DNA from: CAZWDL01 sp964632995
GTDB taxonomy: Bacteria; Bacteroidota; Bacteroidia; Chitinophagales; Saprospiraceae
Reading direction: 5' to 3'
DNA length: 18,372 nt
Assembly: GCA_964632995.1 (NCBI GenBank)
Contig: CAZWDL010000136.1
Coordinates: 1 to 18,372, forward strand
Positions within the stretch are counted from its first letter, which is position 1; each line of letters starts with the position of its first letter. Both the position numbers and the translations under genes were made by a program. The notes below the pieces were generated by a model that worked only from the letters and a program-made list of their open reading frames with translations, was not told where the DNA came from and did no database searches. Positions 13,454-18,372 of the stretch are shown here, piece after piece.

Positions 13454-15271
13454 CTAATCGGCGTATAACCGTTCTATCTCTTCCCGGTGTTTTTCTTCGA
13501 TCACTCTTCTTTTCAGTTTTAGCGTGGGGGTCAATTCGGCAGCTGAGCCGCCGGGTTTGATCGGCTCCCATTCGGCATCGAGCAAGGTGAATTTTTTAAC
13601 CTGCTCAACGTGGCTAAACGCGGGGTTTACCTGCTCGATAAGATCTGCGTATTTTGCTTTGACTTCCGGCATTTCGATGGCTTCGCTCACTGAGTTGCAT
13701 TCCAGCTCATGCCGGCGGCACCATTCCAGGAGGGTGTCGCGGGCGGGCAGGATGAGGGCGGCGACAAATTTGCGATTATCTCCTACGACCATGACCTGTT
13801 CGATAAGGAATTGCTCCTTGAGTTTGCTTTCTATCGGAGCCGGGGCTACGTATTTGCCGCCCGAGGTCTTCAGTAGCTCCTTTTTACGGTCGGTAATTTT
13901 CAAAAACTGCTGACCATTGGGGCCGGGCGCCATCATGCCTATGTCGCCGGTTCGGAACCAGCGCCGGCCGTCAATTTCCTTAAAGACATCAGCGGTAGCT
14001 TCCGGCTTGTTGTAATAGCCCATCATTATATTCGGTCCACGGGCGAGTATTTCGCCTTCTCCGGGCCGGTAATCGCCGTCCGTCGTATCGATGTGCAGGG
14101 AAACGCCGTCGAGCGGCGGCCCCACGGCGCCGAGCATGGCACCGCCTGGTTCGTAGCGGCCGATCGCCAGCCCGGGAGATGTTTCCGTAAGGCCGTAGCC
14201 TTCCCGGATGGGGATACCCGCGGCGGAAAACACGCGGGCGATTTTTTCCGGGCAAGCGGCGGCTCCGGTAATGATACCTTTGACATTATCGCCCAGGGCG
14301 GCTCGCCACTTGCTAAAGATCAGGCGGTCGGCAATGGCCCACTTGACGGACTGCAGAGGGCCGAATCGCTTGTCGAACTCGTAGTCGTCGGTCAGCTCCA
14401 GCGCCCAGAAGAAGAGGCGACGGGCCAGCCCATCGAGCTCTAATCCCTTGTTGTAAATTTTTTCATACACTTTCTCCAGCAAGCGCGGAACCGTATTGAA
14501 GGCGTGCGGTTTGACGGCCTGGATATCTCCGTCTTCACCCCCCAGGTTGTCCGTACCGGCAAAATGTACTTCTACCCCGAGGTAGGTGTAGAAATAGGAA
14601 GCCGTGCGTTCAAAGATATGACAGAGCGGCAGGAAACTGAGAGCCCGGTCGCCCTGTTCCAGCGGGGACAAGTCCGCTACGGCAAGCACATTACTGACGA
14701 TGTTGCGATGGGAAAGCATAACCCCTTTGGGATTGCCTGTGGTTCCGGAGGTGTAAATGATGGTCGCCAGCTCCTCCGGGTCAATGCTGTCCCGCCGTTG
14801 CTCCAGTTCCTGCTGCCCTTCTCCAGAAAAAATGCTTTTCCAGAAGGGACGGCCTGCCTGCTGGTCGAAAGTGTATATTTCCCGAAGGGACGGTACCTTG
14901 GCAGCCGCCACTTTATCGTAAAGGTCACCGCGACCGACAAAGCAGTAGGTGGCGCCGGCATCGTTGAGGATGTATTCGTATTCTCTGGTGCTGATAGTGG
15001 GATAGATGGGGACATTGATGGCGCCGATCTGTTCCATTGCAATATCGAGGATGATCCACTCCGGGCGGTTCTGATAGACCACGCTGGCGATTTTGTCGCC
15101 CGGCGCTACTCCCAACTGAATCAATCCCCGGCTAACCATCCCTGCCAGGTCGATCACTTGCTGCGTACTGAAATAGGCCCATTCTCCTTCGTAACGGTAG
15201 CCAAAGGCCCGCCGCAAGGGCGCCTTCGTCTGCTGGTAGTAGATGAAATCGAAAACTCTCGTCGGTTGCAT
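13454..15271 (-). CDS. Long-chain acyl-CoA synthetase (AMP-forming), paralogue 1
   Basis: A 605-residue adenylate-forming enzyme of the FAA1/FadD type, which activates fatty acids to acyl-CoA through an acyl-AMP. The phosphate loop is YTSGTTGNPKGVMLSH (173-188). The other core motifs are LSFLPLCHIFER (211-222), GYGLTETSP (358-366), WFRTGD (438-443) and DRKKELLKTSGGKYVAP. The C-terminal lysine needed for adenylation lies in TPTLKLKRRVIEEKH. All core motifs are intact and the length is normal. A second, clearly related synthetase lies 85 bases upstream on the same strand, so the two probably arose by duplication and may be co-transcribed. The ATG at 15271 gives MQPTRVFDFIYYQQ, the usual start. 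The preferred chain length cannot be deduced. Confidence 0.93.
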   Translation of the reverse strand: MQPTRVFDFIYYQQTKAPLRRAFGYRYEGEWAYFSTQQVIDLAGMVSRGLIQLGVAPGDKIASVVYQNRPEWIILDIAMEQIGAINVPIYPTISTREYEYILNDAGATYCFVGRGDLYDKVAAAKVPSLREIYTFDQQAGRPFWKSIFSGEGQQELEQRRDSIDPEELATIIYTSGTTGNPKGVMLSHRNIVSNVLAVADLSPLEQGDRALSFLPLCHIFERTASYFYTYLGVEVHFAGTDNLGGEDGDIQAVKPHAFNTVPRLLEKVYEKIYNKGLELDGLARRLFFWALELTDDYEFDKRFGPLQSVKWAIADRLIFSKWRAALGDNVKGIITGAAACPEKIARVFSAAGIPIREGYGLTETSPGLAIGRYEPGGAMLGAVGPPLDGVSLHIDTTDGDYRPGEGEILARGPNIMMGYYNKPEATADVFKEIDGRRWFRTGDIGMMAPGPNGQQFLKITDRKKELLKTSGGKYVAPAPIESKLKEQFLIEQVMVVGDNRKFVAALILPARDTLLEWCRRHELECNSVSEAIEMPEVKAKYADLIEQVNPAFSHVEQVKKFTLLDAEWEPIKPGGSAAELTPTLKLKRRVIEEKHREEIERLYAD

Positions 15272-15356
15272 AATTGTTAGGTTAGGGTTTGTATTCCTTA
15301 ATCGCCTTTTGCAAAATCCACTTCACCGGTTAATATAGCAACTCCTGCTGAAAAAG

Positions 15357-17141
15357 TCATTTCTGCTGATAGAGCTGTTCAATGATTTTTTGATGGCGTT
15401 TTTGGAGCACGCTGCGTCTGGGTTTGAGCGTGGGGGTAAGATCGCCGTTTTCGGCCGTCCAGGGCTGATGCAGAAGGGCGAAATGGCGGATGTGCTGATG
15501 GGCAGGCAGAGATTCATTTCGCTGTTCTATCTCCTTTTCAAAAAGCTGTATGACTTTGGGGTTGAGCACCATAAACTGGGGGGCGGTCCAGTGCACTTCG
15601 TGGTCGAAGCACCATTGTTTGAGCAGCGGAAAATTGGGAATAATGAGGACCGCCGGGGCGGATCGCTGCTCTCCCACTACCAGGCATTGCTCGATGTAAT
15701 CAGAATCTTTAAGGCGGTTTTCCAGGGGTTCGGGAGGGATGTATTTGCCGCTGGAAGTTTTAAAAATATCTTTTTCCCGCCCGGTAATCATCAAAAAGCG
15801 CTTGTGGACCAATTTGCCGATATCTCCGGTTCTGAACCAGCCTTCGGGCGTGAAAGACTGCCGGCGTTCGCTTTCTCCACGGTGATAACCGAGCATGACA
15901 TTGGGGCCTTTTACCAGGATTTCGCCTTCCTCCTTTCCCGCCGGCGCGTCGACTTTCACCTCCACGCCGGGGATGGGAATACCGACGGTGCCGAAGCGCA
16001 CCCCGCCGGGTTCGAAGCGGTTGAAGGTTACTACGGGAGCGGTTTCGGTCAGGCCGTAGCCCTCGCGGATATCGATACCCGCTGCTGAAAACAGCCGGCC
16101 CAGCTCCGGCTGTAGCGCGGCGGCTCCGACGACGACCCCCTCTACCTTGCCGCCCAGCAGGCGTCGCCAGCGGTGATAGACCAATACATCGGCCAGCCGG
16201 TGCTGCAACCAGTAGCCCAGAGACATCCGCTGCGCCTCGGGAAACTTTTTACCCAGCCGGATCGCCCAGTTCAACAGCCGACGCTGAATCACGCCCTTCG
16301 ATGCAGCCCGTTCCAGAATGTTGTTTTGCATTCGCTCAATCATGCGGGGTACAGCGGTGAAGTAATGCGGCTGCACTTCCCGAATGTCCTCCAGTATCGT
16401 GTCGGAACTCCGGGCGTAATAGACGGAGGCGCCGACAGCGATGTACGTATAGACGACCATCCGCTCGAAAATGTGGCTCATCGGAAGAAAGCTTAGCACC
16501 CGTTTGTCACAATTAACCGGAATGAGCGATATGACGGATTTGATATTGCTGACGATATTTTTGTGAGAAAGCATGACGCCTTTGGGCTGGCCCGTGCTGC
16601 CCGATGTGTAGAGAATCGTGGCGAGGTCTTCCTCGTGAATCGCTGCTCTCAATCCTTGCAGGGCTTCCAGGTGCTTCTCCATCGGCCGGCTTACCAGATC
16701 GGCCCAGCCGGGGATATCGGGATGCGCCTGCAGGGTGAATACCTTCTTCAGGGAGAGCACCTTGCTGCGTACCCCGGCAACCCGGTCGTATTGCTCCCGG
16801 TCGCCCACCACGCAGTATTTCACTTCGGCATCCTTGAGGATGAATTCAAACTCCTGGTCGGTAACGGTAGCGTGAATAGGCACTACCACAACGCCGATCT
16901 GCAGCATTCCCTGGTCCAGGAAGTTCCAGCGCGGACTGCCCTGAGGGGTCATGATCGCTATTCGATCTCCACGGCTTAGACCCAGATCAAGCCCGCCCGC
17001 GCTGACGCGATCGATCTCCGTCAGGCACTCTTCTGTAGAATACGTTCGCCACAGGAGATCTTCCCGGCTGGCAAGGGCCACTTCCTGGGGAAAACGGTTG
17101 TTTTGATAGGCAAAAAGATCAAAGAGGCGCCTGAAATCCAT
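15357..17141 (-). CDS. Long-chain acyl-CoA synthetase (AMP-forming), paralogue 2
   Basis: A 594-residue enzyme with the same architecture as its downstream neighbour. The motifs are YTSGSTGQPKGVMLSH (178-193), LSFLPMSHIFER, GYGLTETAP (361-369), GWFRTGD (434-440) and GREKDIFKTSSGKYIPPEP (454-472). The catalytic C-terminal lysine lies in TPTLKPRRSVLQKRH. All motifs are complete, so it should be active. It differs from the neighbour in many non-motif regions, so the duplication is not recent. It lies upstream of paralogue 1 in the probable operon order. The MerR-type regulator gene lies 92 bases further upstream on the same strand, which makes a regulatory link possible but unproven. ATG at 17141 gives MDFRRLFDLFAYQ. 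Confidence 0.93.
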   Translation of the reverse strand: MDFRRLFDLFAYQNNRFPQEVALASREDLLWRTYSTEECLTEIDRVSAGGLDLGLSRGDRIAIMTPQGSPRWNFLDQGMLQIGVVVVPIHATVTDQEFEFILKDAEVKYCVVGDREQYDRVAGVRSKVLSLKKVFTLQAHPDIPGWADLVSRPMEKHLEALQGLRAAIHEEDLATILYTSGSTGQPKGVMLSHKNIVSNIKSVISLIPVNCDKRVLSFLPMSHIFERMVVYTYIAVGASVYYARSSDTILEDIREVQPHYFTAVPRMIERMQNNILERAASKGVIQRRLLNWAIRLGKKFPEAQRMSLGYWLQHRLADVLVYHRWRRLLGGKVEGVVVGAAALQPELGRLFSAAGIDIREGYGLTETAPVVTFNRFEPGGVRFGTVGIPIPGVEVKVDAPAGKEEGEILVKGPNVMLGYHRGESERRQSFTPEGWFRTGDIGKLVHKRFLMITGREKDIFKTSSGKYIPPEPLENRLKDSDYIEQCLVVGEQRSAPAVLIIPNFPLLKQWCFDHEVHWTAPQFMVLNPKVIQLFEKEIEQRNESLPAHQHIRHFALLHQPWTAENGDLTPTLKPRRSVLQKRHQKIIEQLYQQK

Positions 17142-17233
17142 GAGCTGCCAGTATATAGTGGAGTTTAGTTACAAAGCGCCCGGATGTAAAAAGGGATCCG
17201 GTTCGTCGTATAAATCTACCAAAAAAAAAGGAT

Positions 17234-18136
17234 TCAGGATATATGGCGGGCAGCTTTGATTTTATTCAGGAAGTCCATCGTTTCGTCGAGGCTTCTGAGA
17301 ATGGACACATTTTCAGGAGGGGTAATATGTTGCGCGACTACCTGGTAGCCGGAAAGCATAATGTGGACGTCCGGAAAGTTCTTGGCCAGCTTGTCGACGT
17401 ATTGCTGCACCGATTCTCTGGCGAAGTTTTCCGTAATCATCGTAAAAATGTAATCGGGGCGCTGAATGTCGCAGGCATCCTTGAGATCAGCCAGTCCGAT
17501 ATCCTGTCCCAGATAGATGACGTGATGTTGCCTCGACTTGACCAGGTATTGCATAAACAGCATACTGAGTTCCTGCTTTTCTCCTTCCGGCAGGAAGATC
17601 AGAAATTTTTTGATATTTTGACCGCTGGGCAGGGGTTCCTTGTCGATGGCCACAATTAGCTTTTGCCGGATCAGATAACTCATGAAGTTTTCCTGCACAG
17701 GGTTGATGGAGCCGGTGAGCCAAAGGACGCTGAGCTTATCGAGAAAAGGATAGATCACTTCCAGCATAGTGCGTTCAAAGCCAAGTTGGTCGATATTGGT
17801 CGATACGATCCGGTCAAATTTATACTCATCCATTTCAATCATGGAAATGGTGAGCGCATCGAGCTGAGTACCGTATTCGAAGTTGATCTCAGAGATAGCC
17901 GCTACTTTTTCCGCGACCTCCTTCTTGCTCATTTCGGCAATTTTGGAGATACGGATGCCATTCTTGTTCAGAAGCGCAATATTGAGCAGGTATTTTAGGT
18001 CTTCATCCTGATAATACCGAATATTGGTCTTGGTTCTTTGAGGCTCGAGAATACTATAGCGCTGCTCCCACACCCGGATCGTGTGTGCTTTGATGCCGGA
18101 AAGCTTTTCCAAATCTTTTATAGAGTAAACCGCCAC
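17234..18136 (-). CDS. MerR-family regulator with degenerate cobalamin-binding domains
   Basis: A 300-residue regulator laid out like CarH/CarA proteins. The MerR winged helix (about 3-72) has YSIKDLEKLSGIKAHTIRVW and EQRY. A helical B12-binding-2-type region (about 90-165) and a Rossmann-like B12-binding domain (about 176-295, with FLIFLPEGEKQEL, YLGQDIGLADL and LSGYQVV) follow. Two positions that contact cobalamin in CarH have changed. The W-x9-E-H motif reads W139-x9-E149-N150, and the E-x-H-x-x-G motif reads E186-K-Q188-E-L-S191. The protein probably does not bind cobalamin through the usual histidine. Relatives often sit near carotenoid genes, but none is visible here. The start is a GTG at 18136: no in-frame ATG exists before an upstream stop, and GTG gives MAVYSIKDLE, the family N-terminus. 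Confidence 0.88.
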   Translation of the reverse strand: MAVYSIKDLEKLSGIKAHTIRVWEQRYSILEPQRTKTNIRYYQDEDLKYLLNIALLNKNGIRISKIAEMSKKEVAEKVAAISEINFEYGTQLDALTISMIEMDEYKFDRIVSTNIDQLGFERTMLEVIYPFLDKLSVLWLTGSINPVQENFMSYLIRQKLIVAIDKEPLPSGQNIKKFLIFLPEGEKQELSMLFMQYLVKSRQHHVIYLGQDIGLADLKDACDIQRPDYIFTMITENFARESVQQYVDKLAKNFPDVHIMLSGYQVVAQHITPPENVSILRSLDETMDFLNKIKAARHIS

Positions 18137-18372
18137 GGTTTTAATTAATTTTGAATCAGAGACTTAGCGCTATGCCATCAATAGCTGTCGGATTTTCCAG
18201 GAGCGCTTTTTCCTTTATCCGTCGTTGAATCCCGTTTTTTGAATCAAAAAGCGGGACTCCCTTAGCGCTGCTAAGGTCGGGAATGGGTGACGCTTCGGTC
18301 ACCATCCTGACAGTCTCCGGCTCGTCAGTGACCTTCGCCTTGGCTAAAGAAAAAATCACTCGCCTATCGAAA
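18137..18372. other. Hairpin-rich stretch upstream of the MerR gene
   Basis: No gene is supported in these 236 bases. Three hairpins stand close together: 18231-18240 with 18246-18255 (CCCGTTTTTT stem), 18261-18266 with 18270-18275 (CTTAGC stem) and 18286-18291 with 18298-18303 (GGTGAC stem). The palindrome AGCGCT occurs three times (18166-18171, 18202-18207, 18264-18269). A 67-codon open frame on the minus strand covers the same bases but looks like a by-product. It could be a dispersed palindromic repeat or a regulatory region. Confidence 0.45.

Noticed and set aside
14504..15280. A 258-codon plus-strand frame
   Set aside because: It is antisense to acyl-CoA synthetase paralogue 1 and has no domain signature.
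17221..17233. T9 run just after the MerR stop as an intrinsic terminator
   Set aside because: There is no stable stem directly before the T-run on the minus strand; the only nearby dyad (17180-17185 with 17196-17201) lies after it.
18156..18359. A 67-codon minus-strand frame
   Set aside because: It coincides with three hairpins and repeated palindromes, and no protein family is recognised; kept only as part of the hairpin-rich region.

Overview
The window comes from a member of the Bacteroidota, by inference a moderately GC-rich lineage such as Saprospiria. The signs are promoters of the Bacteroidota sigma type (TTTG near -33 and TAnnTTTG near -7, with an exact -7 match at 10590-10597), no clear Shine-Dalgarno sequences, a DUF4271 membrane protein next to hemD, an RprXY-like two-component pair and a MerR regulator with a degenerate cobalamin domain. 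Thirteen complete protein genes, one gene cut by the left edge and one 40-residue small protein are supported. No tRNA, rRNA, CRISPR array, insertion sequence or phage gene was seen.

Layout. 1-3646, minus strand: an ACT-domain protein, an alanine/serine-glyoxylate-type aminotransferase, and the N-terminal two thirds of a large FAD plus Fe-S 2-hydroxyacid oxidase/dehydrogenase. The last two are collinear and could form a glycolate to glyoxylate to glycine route. 3686-5764, plus strand: an enolase-superfamily protein that lacks one usual metal ligand, then a creatininase-family amidohydrolase. 5865-8414, minus strand: a NudL-type CoA pyrophosphatase, then a DUF4271-hemD pair that ends in a textbook intrinsic terminator. 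8566-10529, plus strand: a sensor kinase and an OmpR-type response regulator overlapping by 4 bases. 10530-10887: an unusual structured non-coding leader. 10888-12996: a PpiD/SurA-like periplasmic folding factor. 13134-13256: a very small single-span membrane protein with its own promoter and terminator. 13454-17141, minus strand: two tandem long-chain acyl-CoA synthetase paralogues. 17234-18136, minus strand: the MerR/B12-like regulator. 18137-18372: a hairpin-rich stretch with no supported gene.

Most genes are ordinary Bacteroidota housekeeping, envelope and lipid functions. The parts that merit a second look are the ppiD-like leader (exact promoter, GNRA hairpin, long inverted repeat, stem-loop near the start codon), the 40-residue membrane protein, the enolase-family protein with altered active-site positions, the MerR regulator that has lost its expected cobalamin-binding histidines, and the hairpin cluster at the right end. 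No clearly new multi-gene defence or mobile system is visible.
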